A stretch of 33,582 nt of DNA from JAAYCI01 sp964370045 (GTDB lineage: Bacteria; Bacillota; Clostridia; Oscillospirales; Ruminococcaceae). Location: the NCBI GenBank assembly GCA_964370045.1, contig CAYJGZ010000020.1, positions 1 to 33,582 of the forward strand, read 5' to 3'. Position numbers and translations under genes: made by a program. The notes beneath the pieces were generated by a model. The model saw only the letters and a program-made list of their open reading frames with translations. It had not been told where the DNA came from and made no database searches. Positions 1 through 7,145 of this stretch are shown piece after piece (position 1 is the stretch's first letter; each line of letters opens with the position of its first letter).

Positions 1-60
1 GAGGAAGGCACAGAGGAAGGCACAGAGGAAGGCACAGAGGAAGGCACAGAGGAAGGTGCG
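1..60 (+). repeat. 12-bp tandem repeat coding for EEGT
   Basis: Four exact copies of GAGGAAGGCACA are followed by a fifth diverged copy (GAGGAAGGTGCG). The array runs off the left edge, so the total copy number is unknown. It is in frame and adds four residues (Glu-Glu-Gly-Thr) per unit to the solute-binding protein. Near-perfect identity between units suggests recent expansion or active slippage. Confidence 0.93.
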
Positions 61-582
61 GCCGAAAGCACCACGACGGAAGATACAACGGCGGACATGG
101 GCACTGCGGAGGATGCACAGCAAACAGAGCCTGTGGAGAGATATGTGCCCCAGGCAGAAACACCCGACATAATTCTTGCGCCCGGCCTTGCAAACGGCGT
201 GTACGTTCCCATGCAGCTTGCGGGGCTAAGCAGTACGGCGGCAAAGCCTGAAATAGCGCAGAACTTTATCCGCACGCTTTTAAGTATTGAAGTGCAACGG
301 CACAATATGGGTGGCGGCCTGCCCGTGACACGTGACGGCTTTGAAGCGCAATACGAGCGATACACACAAAGCGCAGGATTTATGGAGGACGACTTCAGCC
401 TTATTGATTTTGATTACGAGGGGCTGATAAGCGGCCTTGCAACGCCCTACTACAACAATGAATACCTGCACTCGATTATAAGGGATTCCGCACAAGACTA
501 CTGCATGGGCGATGTGAGCCTTGAGGATGCGGTGGCGCAAATTGTGAGTGAAACGGAGCTTTACTTTGCCGAAAGACAGTAA
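1..582 (+). CDS. ABC transporter extracellular solute-binding protein, C-terminal part (5' end outside window)
   Basis: The frame is open from base 1 to a stop at 580-582, so the start lies upstream of the window. The visible protein begins with five EEGT-like repeats and an acidic, Thr-rich stretch. It then resumes a folded segment around 'AQNFIRTLLSIEVQ' and 'GGLPVTRDGFE', which resembles the C-terminal lobe of family 1 sugar-binding lipoproteins (a helix of the type 'AWEFIKFLLSEEVQ' followed by a 'G.PV....F' strand). Two ABC permease genes follow at once, the first overlapping this 3' end by 35 bases, which supports the role of substrate-capture protein of a carbohydrate importer. The low-complexity repeat lying before the last lobe is unusual for the family. 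The substrate cannot be told from this fragment. Confidence 0.72.
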   Translation, partial: EEGTEEGTEEGTEEGTEEGAAESTTTEDTTADMGTAEDAQQTEPVERYVPQAETPDIILAPGLANGVYVPMQLAGLSSTAAKPEIAQNFIRTLLSIEVQRHNMGGGLPVTRDGFEAQYERYTQSAGFMEDDFSLIDFDYEGLISGLATPYYNNEYLHSIIRDSAQDYCMGDVSLEDAVAQIVSETELYFAERQ

Positions 583-1468
583 AAACACAAAACCCGTGCG
601 CATAAAGCGCCGCCACAGAAACCAAAAAATAAGCACAATATTGTTGTTTTTACTGCCAAGTCTCTTGGGGGTGAGCATTTTTGTGCTCATTCCGTTCATA
701 GACACGGTGCGGCGCAGCTTTATGACAACCATCGGCGGACGCTTTGTGGGCTTTGACAACTACCTGTCGGTGTTTCAAAACCCCGGCTTTCAAATGGCGG
801 CGGCAAACACGGCACGGTTTATCTCCATTTGTGTGCCGCTACTCATTGTAATCAGCCTTGTGATGTCCATTTTTGTGCGGAGATTGCGCCCGAACACGGG
901 CAAGTTTTTCAAAACCACCTTTCTCGTCACCATGGCCATTCCGGTGGCGAGTGTGGTGCTTTTGTGGCAGGCGCTTTTTTCGGACATGGGCATACTGAAC
1001 AACCTGCTCGTGAATGTGTTCGGTGCGCAAAGCGTGGACTTCATGGGCAGCACGGCGGCGTTTTGGGTGCTGATTTTCACCTATCTGTGGAAAAACTGCG
1101 GCTACGACATGATACTGTGGCTTGCCGGATTTGACAGCGTAAACCCTAACTTGTACGAGTCCGCTCGGGTGGACGGCGCTTCTGAATGGAAGGTGTTTCG
1201 CCATGTGACACTGCCCGGGCTTTTGCCCACGCTGTTTTTAATCAGCGTGCTGTCGCTTATAAACACCTTCAAGGTGTTCCGTGAGGCGTACCTTGTGGGC
1301 GGCGCGTATCCCGAAAGCGACAGCATCTACCTACTGCAACATCTTTTTAACAACTGGTACACCCAGCTGGACATCAGCCGCCTTTGTGCGGCGGCGGTGA
1401 TACTGGCGGTGGTGCTACTTTGTGTCATCCTACTGCTAAAGCGTGTGTGGGGTGATGAACAGCTATGA
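548..1468 (+). CDS. Carbohydrate ABC transporter permease, MalF/UgpA type
   Basis: This is an integral membrane permease of 306 residues from the CUT1 sugar importer class. A Lys/Arg-rich N-terminus precedes a first membrane segment at about residues 28-50, and further hydrophobic segments follow. The EAA loop that contacts the ATPase is visible as 'YESARVDGASEWKVFRHVTLP' spread over about residues 202-222, with the conserved DGA and LP. The GTG start at 548 overlaps the upstream gene by 35 bases. No strong ribosome binding site is seen there, so translation is probably coupled to the binding-protein gene. A GTG at 596 is the other possible start. The second permease follows with an ATGA overlap. 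No ATPase gene is visible, and such importers often share a genomically distant MsmX-type ATPase. Confidence 0.9.
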   Translation: MKRSFTLPKDSKNTKPVRIKRRHRNQKISTILLFLLPSLLGVSIFVLIPFIDTVRRSFMTTIGGRFVGFDNYLSVFQNPGFQMAAANTARFISICVPLLIVISLVMSIFVRRLRPNTGKFFKTTFLVTMAIPVASVVLLWQALFSDMGILNNLLVNVFGAQSVDFMGSTAAFWVLIFTYLWKNCGYDMILWLAGFDSVNPNLYESARVDGASEWKVFRHVTLPGLLPTLFLISVLSLINTFKVFREAYLVGGAYPESDSIYLLQHLFNNWYTQLDISRLCAAAVILAVVLLCVILLLKRVWGDEQL

Positions 1469-2322
1469 TAAAAAAACGTGTTGTCAACCTTTTGGTGAGC
1501 ATAGTGCTTGTAGCTATGGCGCTTTTGGTGCTGTGGCCGCTGTGGTTTATGCTCACCGCCGCCATCACCTCCTCCTCCGAGCTAAGCGCACACATAGGCG
1601 CTGTGTTCGGCGAGCAGGCGCAGGAATACGCCACATGGCCGCTGTTGCCACAGTACCCCACGCTCCAGCCGCTGATAGAGCTTTTGATGGATACACCGCA
1701 GTTTTTTGTGATGTTTTGGAACACCTGCGTGCTGGTGTTTCCGCAGATGCTCGGCCAGCTTTTGGTGGCAACACCCGCCGCATGGGCGTTTTCAAAGTTT
1801 AAGTTTCGTGGTAAAAAGCTGCTGTTCACGCTGTACATTGTGCTCATGCTCATGCCCTTTCAGGTGACAATGGTGACAAGCTACCTTGTGAACAGCAACC
1901 TTGGGCTTTTGAACACAATATGGGCGATTATTCTGCCGAGCGTCTTTTCAACCTTTCCCGTGTTCATCATGACACGCGGCTTTGACATAGTGCCAAACGT
2001 CCTTTTGGAGAGTGCCGCCTTGGATGGCGCAGGCCCTGTGAAAACATTCTTCAAAATAGGCGTTGCGCTGGGAAAGCCGGGCATATTGGCGGCGATGGTG
2101 CTGTCCTTTTTGGAGGGATGGAACGCCATAGAACAGCCGCTGGTCTTTTTGGAGGACAGGGCGATGTGGCCGCTGTCACTTCTGCTTAACGACATAGCCA
2201 CGCATAATTTGGCGCTGGCGATGGGTGCGTCGCTTTTGATGCTCCTGCCTGCGGTGCTGATATTTTCGTTTGGGCAAAAGTATTTGGAGCTGGGCATACA
2301 GGCAAGCGGCATAAAAGAGTAG
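1465..2322 (+). CDS. Carbohydrate ABC transporter permease, MalG/UgpE type
   Basis: This is the partner permease of 285 residues. An N-terminal membrane segment ('LLVSIVLVAMALLVLWPLWF') is followed by a periplasmic-side stretch and four to five more hydrophobic segments. The EAA loop is visible as 'LLESAALDGAGPVKTFFKIG', with the conserved ALDGA core. The usual 'LPLSKP' after it reads 'VALGKP', a mild departure. The ATG start shares four bases (ATGA) with the stop of the first permease, indicating translational coupling and heterodimer assembly. The HlyD-like gene begins 42 bases downstream with no terminator between, so the importer and the export-type genes are probably one transcript. The family call is secure; the sugar is unknown. 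Confidence 0.9.
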   Translation: MIKKRVVNLLVSIVLVAMALLVLWPLWFMLTAAITSSSELSAHIGAVFGEQAQEYATWPLLPQYPTLQPLIELLMDTPQFFVMFWNTCVLVFPQMLGQLLVATPAAWAFSKFKFRGKKLLFTLYIVLMLMPFQVTMVTSYLVNSNLGLLNTIWAIILPSVFSTFPVFIMTRGFDIVPNVLLESAALDGAGPVKTFFKIGVALGKPGILAAMVLSFLEGWNAIEQPLVFLEDRAMWPLSLLLNDIATHNLALAMGASLLMLLPAVLIFSFGQKYLELGIQASGIKE

Positions 2323-2363
2323 CATGTAAGATGATACGCTTAAAAATTTACACGAGGTAACAA

Positions 2364-3887
2364 ATGGGCAAGCTGAAAGACGGCGTGAAAAATATAGTCG
2401 GCAAAATAAAAGGTAGCTCGGACAAAAAGCAATCTAAGGCGTTTGTGCGCATAGTGCAGTTTTTTGCGGTTATGCTGGCGCTTACAATATTTGCACGGGG
2501 GGTCACGGGCGCTACCATGCCGCTGGTGACAGTGGCGCCACTTAGCCAGCAAAACATACGTAATGACGAAGAATTTAGCGGAGTAATTCACGCGACAAAC
2601 AGCGTGGACGAAGAGCTTCCCGTAGGGCTTACGGTGGAAAAAGTGTTCGTGTCTTCCGGCAACACCGTGCAGGTGGGGGATGACCTTGTATCCTTTGACA
2701 CCGACGCAATGGACATGGACCTTACGACAAAGCGCATAGAGCTGCAGGAGCTACAGCTTGCGCTGGCAGAGCTGCAAAAGCCGTTTACGCAGGATGACAC
2801 AGCGCTGACAGCGGCACAGCAGGCGCAGGCCGCCGCACAGCAAGGCTACGACAAGGCGGTGCAAGCTTCCCAAACAGACATAGAGGCGGCACATGCGGCG
2901 GCGGCGAGTGCACAGGCCGTGGTGGTGGCGTTGCAAAATGAGATTGCGTCGCTCTCGGCGCTAATCCCCGCCGAGACGGACCCGGACGAGGTGCGCCGTA
3001 TGCAGGAGCGTGTGGCTACAGCCACCACAGAGCTTGCGACGGCGCAGGAAAAATACAGCGCCGCTCAGGCAAATGTGCAAACGACGCAGACCTCCGCAAA
3101 CGATAGCATATCGGCGGCGCAGAGCACGCTGAGCGACGCAAACACAGCGCTCAGCGAGGCGCAAGCGGCTTACAACGAGGGCACGCCTGCCTTTAACCTG
3201 GAGAGCCAAAAGCGTCAGCTGCAAATCACCCAAAAAAAGCAGGAAATAGTGGAAAAGCAGGAGGAAGTGGACAAGCTCACTGCACTTGTGGCGAGCGGCG
3301 GCACGATAAAGGCGACGGTGGAGGGTGTCATTACAGATGTCACGGTGGCAAAGGGTGCGCTGACAACCGATGCGGACTATGTGCGCATTTCTACCGGGGC
3401 AGAGGGCTACCTTGCGCAGTTTTCGGTTAGCATCGACAATGCGAGAAACCTGCGTGTGGGCGATATTGTGTCGGTGACGACGGAGGATAGCTACGGCGTG
3501 AGCGAGGCGAGAATTACAAACAAGAGCGTGCCGGATGAAAGCGGCATGGTGAACATAAGCGCCCAGCTGAACGACACAGGCTACAGCGAGGGGGATGCCG
3601 TAAAGGTGACGGCTATTTTCAGCGACTCCACCTACTGGACGTGCGTGCCCCTGCAGGCGGTGCGCCCCGATAGCGGCGGATATTATGTGCTGATGCTTTC
3701 GGAGCAGAGCAGTGTTTTGGGAACGCAGACGGTGGCGCAAAAAGTTCCTGTAACAATTATTGCGCAGGATGAAACGTATGCGGCGATAGATGGCATATAC
3801 GAGCAAAGCGCACGCATTGTGGTGTCCGGCACAAAGCCTGTCAGCAGTGGCGACGCGGTGCGTGTTGATGAGGAAAGCACCCAATGA
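2364..3887 (+). CDS. HlyD/MacA-like membrane-fusion (periplasmic adaptor) protein
   Basis: This is a 507-residue protein with a basic cytoplasmic N-terminus and one membrane segment at about residues 28-52. A first lipoyl-like half-motif follows ('VSSGNTVQVGDDLVSFD'). A long Ala/Gln-rich coiled-coil hairpin spans about residues 115-305. The second lipoyl half ('GVITDVTVAKGALTT') and beta-barrel segments ('LRVGDIVSVTT') come next. This order is that of MacA/YknX adaptors, which bridge a MacB-type permease to the cell exterior. The coiled coil is long for a Gram-positive adaptor. The ATG is preceded by GAGG at a workable distance. The next gene overlaps by ATGA and encodes a MacB-core-like protein, which supports a MacA-MacB style pair. 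Why it follows sugar permeases is not known. Confidence 0.85.
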   Translation: MGKLKDGVKNIVGKIKGSSDKKQSKAFVRIVQFFAVMLALTIFARGVTGATMPLVTVAPLSQQNIRNDEEFSGVIHATNSVDEELPVGLTVEKVFVSSGNTVQVGDDLVSFDTDAMDMDLTTKRIELQELQLALAELQKPFTQDDTALTAAQQAQAAAQQGYDKAVQASQTDIEAAHAAAASAQAVVVALQNEIASLSALIPAETDPDEVRRMQERVATATTELATAQEKYSAAQANVQTTQTSANDSISAAQSTLSDANTALSEAQAAYNEGTPAFNLESQKRQLQITQKKQEIVEKQEEVDKLTALVASGGTIKATVEGVITDVTVAKGALTTDADYVRISTGAEGYLAQFSVSIDNARNLRVGDIVSVTTEDSYGVSEARITNKSVPDESGMVNISAQLNDTGYSEGDAVKVTAIFSDSTYWTCVPLQAVRPDSGGYYVLMLSEQSSVLGTQTVAQKVPVTIIAQDETYAAIDGIYEQSARIVVSGTKPVSSGDAVRVDEESTQ

Positions 3888-5320
3888 GCCGTTTTAACAG
3901 CACCAAAAGCGGCGAAGATGTGACAAGTGATGCTCAAAATTTGCCCACACAGCCTTCGCTGAAGGACACATCGCAGGGTGAAAACACTACGCAGAAAAAA
4001 ACCTCCGCCCTGCAAGCTGAAAGCATTGCGGCGAAGATAGAGGCAAACGAGCAGGAAAGCGGCGAAGCACACCGCAAAAAGAAACGCACCGTAAAGACAC
4101 AGGCAGAGCGCAAAAAAGCGTCACAGCGCAGAAAAAGAACGCTGAAAAGGGCGATACCCACACTGCTGTGCACGCTTGTTTATACGGTGCTCATGGTTTT
4201 CATGTTTGCAAATGCAGGAAATGCGGCTGTGCAGGGTGTGCGCATGAGCCTTAGGTATGACAGCGCCCCCCTTTCGAGCGAGGCGGTGCACAGCGCAAAG
4301 TATAGAATGGGAAATCCGGACGAGCAGGCAGAGTTTAGCGCAAGCTACTGGAACGAGGTGCCCGACATTTCGGTGAGTACATTGCGCACCGAGCTAAGGG
4401 TGAAAGCGCTGATAGTGGACGGCGAGGTGTCCGCTGTGGTAAGGCCAAGCTATATTTTTGGCGGTGAGCCGCCTGTTTTGCAAAAGCAAAGCGCCGCAGT
4501 GTCGGAGCAGGTGGCGTGGGAGCTGTTTGGCGGCACGGACATTGTGGGGGCGACATTCACCTGGGACGAGCAGGAGTACACCGTAAGTGGCGTGTTTGAG
4601 GGTAGCGAACTGCTTGTGATAGTGCAGGTGGATGCGAGGACATCGCCGGTGCAGAGCTTTAGAGGTGTACAGCTGAGCGGAGAGCCAGAGGGCGACGCAC
4701 GCACGGCGGCGCAGGAATATGCAAGCACGGCAGGCCTGGGCGATGCACAGAGCATCATAAACGATGCAAGCGGCGCTACACTGCTTGCGATGATGGCGTG
4801 GCTTCCTGCGGTGGTGGTTGGGGTGTGGTTCGCCGTGAAAATGCTACGCCTTTTGCGCCGTGCAAGCTACCTTGCGCGCAACCTTACGTGGTTTGCGCTT
4901 ATCATATCGCTGGCGTTTGTCATTCCGTGGGCGCTTAGCCTGTTGCCCCCATGGGTAATCCCTGCCCGATGGAGCGACATGGAGCACTGGCGCATTTTCT
5001 TGGAGGAAATAAGCGCACGCATAACCGAGTGGATGTCCGTAAACCCAAACATTGCGGATGTTCATTTGCGGCAGGTGATGATAGGGCAGGCTCTGCTTAT
5101 GGTGCTGGGGCTGTTTGCAATAGTAGGCGCTATGCGAAGGTGGAGCGCATATATACGGCGTGGGGAGGCGAAAGCGGCTTTTTTGCGTGGACATGTGCAA
5201 AAAGATGCAGCAAAACAGCAGGATTTACCCGAGAGTACACCCTCGCAGGAGCAGGGCGAGCAAAGTGAACAAAGCACAAATGAACGCCGAGTGTACCGCA
5301 GAGGTGACGGGGAAGCCTAA
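3884..5320 (+). CDS. MacB-core-like membrane protein (FtsX/MacB permease topology, no ATPase domain)
   Basis: This is a 478-residue protein. Its first 85 residues are cytoplasmic, Lys/Glu/Gln-rich and low complexity. A membrane segment lies at about 90-113, an extracytoplasmic domain at about 115-298, and three more membrane segments at about 301-322, 333-355 and 403-420. A charged, Gln-rich tail ends the protein. Within the outer domain 'AAVSEQVAWELFGGTDIVGATF' (about residues 203-224) followed by 'YTVSGVFEG' matches the MacB periplasmic-core pattern of 'VAVSE..A..LFG..D.VG' plus 'Y.VVGV'. The one-plus-three membrane layout is also that of FtsX/MacB permeases. I infer the partner of the adjacent HlyD-like protein, joined by an ATGA overlap. 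Overall similarity looks weak, so it could easily be annotated as hypothetical. No ATPase is seen nearby. Confidence 0.6.
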   Translation: MSRFNSTKSGEDVTSDAQNLPTQPSLKDTSQGENTTQKKTSALQAESIAAKIEANEQESGEAHRKKKRTVKTQAERKKASQRRKRTLKRAIPTLLCTLVYTVLMVFMFANAGNAAVQGVRMSLRYDSAPLSSEAVHSAKYRMGNPDEQAEFSASYWNEVPDISVSTLRTELRVKALIVDGEVSAVVRPSYIFGGEPPVLQKQSAAVSEQVAWELFGGTDIVGATFTWDEQEYTVSGVFEGSELLVIVQVDARTSPVQSFRGVQLSGEPEGDARTAAQEYASTAGLGDAQSIINDASGATLLAMMAWLPAVVVGVWFAVKMLRLLRRASYLARNLTWFALIISLAFVIPWALSLLPPWVIPARWSDMEHWRIFLEEISARITEWMSVNPNIADVHLRQVMIGQALLMVLGLFAIVGAMRRWSAYIRRGEAKAAFLRGHVQKDAAKQQDLPESTPSQEQGEQSEQSTNERRVYRRGDGEA

Positions 5321-5340
5321 AATGGGTAAGATATGGCAAA

Positions 5341-5429
5341 AAAACAAGCATACTTTTTGTCTACACCCAAAACCGTACAGCGGTTGACGCTTTATATTTG
5401 CAGTGTATATAATATGGTATGCTTGTTTT
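5341..5429. repeat. Wide inverted repeat around the cysteine-synthase-family promoter
   Basis: AAAACAAGCATAC at 5341-5353 is matched by its exact complement GTATGCTTGTTTT at 5417-5429. The arm centres are 76 bp apart and the promoter lies between them. The right arm covers the expected transcription start. A smaller dyad (AACCG/CGGTT, 5371-5385) lies just upstream of and into the -35 box. The arms could be paired operator half-sites for a looping repressor, or a hairpin in read-through RNA from the upstream operon. Confidence 0.6.
5384..5413 (+). promoter_or_regulatory. Sigma-A type promoter for the cysteine-synthase-family gene
   Basis: TTGACG at 5384-5389 and a perfect TATAAT at 5408-5413 are 18 bases apart. 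The start of transcription would fall near 5420, giving a leader of about 60 bases before the GTG start at 5484. No T-box or S-box leader features are recognisable in this short space. Confidence 0.75.
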
Positions 5430-5483
5430 GTAAGGACAATATGTGGCGCACAGAAAAACTGCCAAGCTGAAAGGTGATATGCT

Positions 5484-6380
5484 GTGAGCGAAATAACAAC
5501 GAACATATACAATACATTGTACGCGCGACCCACCGTGCGTCTTGTGGGGTACGAGGCGTTTCATTCGCTGAGCGGCGAAGTGCTGGCGTATCTAAACTAT
5601 GGCGGAGCTACGGGAAGCGCAAAGGATGCGCTGGCGGAGGGGATGCTGGCGCTTGCGATGGAGCGTGGACAGCTAAAGCCCGGCCAGCCTATTATAGAGG
5701 CGTCCAGCGGCACGTTTGCGGTGGCGCTTACCATAGCGGCGATACACAGCGGCCACCCCGTGCACCTTGTGATGCCCGGCACGGTGACACCCGACAGGCA
5801 AAAGACCTTCGCACAGCTCGGCGCAAACGTACTGCTTACGAATTATGTTTACGGCAGGGTGGGCACGGTGCACCGTGCGCAAAAGCTGGCGGAGGAGCTG
5901 GACGGATATTTTATCAATTACTTTTCCAACGACGACAACCCCGAGTTTCACCGCAGGGTGACAGGCCCTGCCATACTGAAAGCGGTGAATGGGGATGTTT
6001 CTGCCGTTGTGGCGGGCGTGGGTAGCGGCGGCACCATAACGGGCGTGGGCGAGTACCTAAAGGCGTGGGCAGGCAATGTGTGGACGGTGGCGGTACAGCC
6101 GTTTGAGTGCCAAAACCTCACGGGCGGCTTTACGGGAAGGCACGGCATTGCGGGCATAGGCTCGGGCTTTGTGCCGGACAACTACAACCCCTACATCGTG
6201 GATGAGGTGCTCAGCGTGAACACGGGCGATGCCATCGCCGCCGCAAAGGAAGTGCTCAGCACGGACGCCGTGCCTGCGAGCGTCTCGTGCGGTGCAGTGC
6301 TGTGTGCGGCAAAGGAGCTGCAAAAGCGCCGCTCGGGCAGGATACTGTGCATATTCAGCGGCATGATGATGTATGAGTAG
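5484..6380 (+). CDS. PLP-dependent cysteine synthase family protein
   Basis: This is a 298-residue fold-type II PLP enzyme, close to the usual 300-residue length of O-acetylserine sulfhydrylases. The PLP lysine is K47 in 'GSAKDAL' (family form 'GSVKDR'). The phosphate-binding loop is 'GSGGTITG' at about residue 175. The substrate loop, normally 'TSGNTG', reads 'SSGTFA' here, replacing the Asn. The ending 'FSGMMMYE' replaces the usual 'DSGERY' region. The enzyme should therefore handle an amino-acid substrate by beta-replacement or beta-elimination, but ordinary cysteine synthesis is not assured. GTG at 5484 was chosen because AAAGGTG lies about 8 bases upstream. The gene has its own promoter and a strong terminator, and no sulfur-metabolism gene is adjacent. 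Confidence 0.8.
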   Translation: MSEITTNIYNTLYARPTVRLVGYEAFHSLSGEVLAYLNYGGATGSAKDALAEGMLALAMERGQLKPGQPIIEASSGTFAVALTIAAIHSGHPVHLVMPGTVTPDRQKTFAQLGANVLLTNYVYGRVGTVHRAQKLAEELDGYFINYFSNDDNPEFHRRVTGPAILKAVNGDVSAVVAGVGSGGTITGVGEYLKAWAGNVWTVAVQPFECQNLTGGFTGRHGIAGIGSGFVPDNYNPYIVDEVLSVNTGDAIAAAKEVLSTDAVPASVSCGAVLCAAKELQKRRSGRILCIFSGMMMYE

Positions 6381-6423
6381 TACGGTGCTATATATAATTT
6401 CTGTATGTAGTAAACACCGTCTG

Positions 6424-6469
6424 GCTTCAAAGCCTCCCACAATTGTACAATTGTGGGAGGCTTTGAAGC
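6424..6469 (+). terminator. 46-bp perfect palindrome, probable terminator
   Basis: Positions 6424-6446 and 6447-6469 are exact complements with no spacer (GCTTCAAAGCC... and ...GGCTTTGAAGC). As RNA this makes a stem of about 20 pairs, followed by GTTTTAATTAA, placed 44 bases after the stop of the cysteine-synthase-family gene. It fits an intrinsic terminator. Its length and perfection are beyond what termination needs, and it also marks the boundary to the AT-rich region to the right. Confidence 0.75.
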
Positions 6470-6549
6470 GTTTTAATTAATACATTAGCTGTCTTTTCAT
6501 ATTGAGAGATAATGCATGTGAAGTACTCGCCTATATTTTTGCACAAAAT

Positions 6550-6581
6550 AAAGACACTCTTGATTTTTCAAAAGTGCCTTT
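6550..6581 (-). terminator. Terminator after the AT-rich orphan gene
   Basis: On the minus strand AAAGGCACTTTTGA and TCAAGAGTGTCTTT form an imperfect 14-base stem with a four-base loop, followed by a T-rich tract. It sits just downstream of the gene ending at 6600 and fits an intrinsic terminator for it. Confidence 0.65.
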
Positions 6582-6599
6582 ATGTAGAAAGTGTTCTAT

Positions 6600-7001
6600 T
6601 TATACAGTTGAAATCCCTGCCTTTATCAAGCGTATTGTAGGGAAATTCTTGCTTCTAATCTTCAAATCTTTTCGGATGTAAATAGCAACATTCGTTAAAT
6701 ACTGGTCGTGAAAATTGCTTGCTTTTCCAACAGCTTCATTTTCATAGGTGAGAATTGACTTTACGACATCTTCGCTTGCGATAATGAACAGTTTATTTCG
6801 GGATAGGGCATATTCTTCCAAAAAAATTTCATTTTTACTGTCTTTTGCTAAGTTGTGAATGGCTTGAAAGTAATTGATGTAATGACCTTCTTTTAGCTTG
6901 CGATTTTGCATATGTATATTTTTGGAATTGACATAAACGGCTCCAAACATAACAGCAGTAATTGATGCTACAGCACCGATTATAGCAATCATTATTTCCA
7001 T
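6600..7001 (-). CDS. Hypothetical single-pass membrane protein, AT-rich orphan
   Basis: I do not recognise this 133-residue protein. Residues 4-25 ('MIAIIGAVASITAVMFGAVY') form one membrane segment. A soluble, Lys/Asn-rich, probably helical cytoplasmic part follows. No catalytic motif is evident. Base and codon use are clearly more AT-rich than in all neighbours (AAA, ATT and TTT dominate), while flanking genes favour G/C third positions. That suggests recent transfer. AAGGGAG lies about 12 bases before the ATG at 7001, and an ATG three codons later is an alternative start. A hairpin terminator follows the stop. Small membrane-anchored helical proteins of this shape occur in mobile or defence cargo, but nothing here assigns such a role. 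Confidence 0.62.
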   Translation of the reverse strand: MEIMIAIIGAVASITAVMFGAVYVNSKNIHMQNRKLKEGHYINYFQAIHNLAKDSKNEIFLEEYALSRNKLFIIASEDVVKSILTYENEAVGKASNFHDQYLTNVAIYIRKDLKIRSKNFPTIRLIKAGISTV

Positions 7002-7145
7002 AAGGCAAGAATACTCCCTTCGCGGTTTTTCTTGTTAAAGTAAATCAGTATTTGAAAGCGAACAAATAAGTGGCAAGAATTTATGTTGATACTTTTTGAC
7101 AAATGTAACTTTGGAATTGGCAAATTTACTGCTCGCACACTAAAA

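Noticed and set aside
1..60. CRISPR array
   Set aside because: The 12-bp units are directly adjacent without spacers and in frame with a protein. The same applies to the 45-bp units at the right edge.
2364..5320. Complete MacAB-type efflux system
   Set aside because: The adaptor and a MacB-core-like protein are seen, but there is no Walker A/B ATPase domain in either or nearby, so a complete pump cannot be claimed.
5321..5483. T-box or S-box riboswitch before the cysteine-synthase-family gene
   Set aside because: The promoter lies only about 70 bases before the start codon, too little room, and no T-box bulge or SAM riboswitch core was seen.
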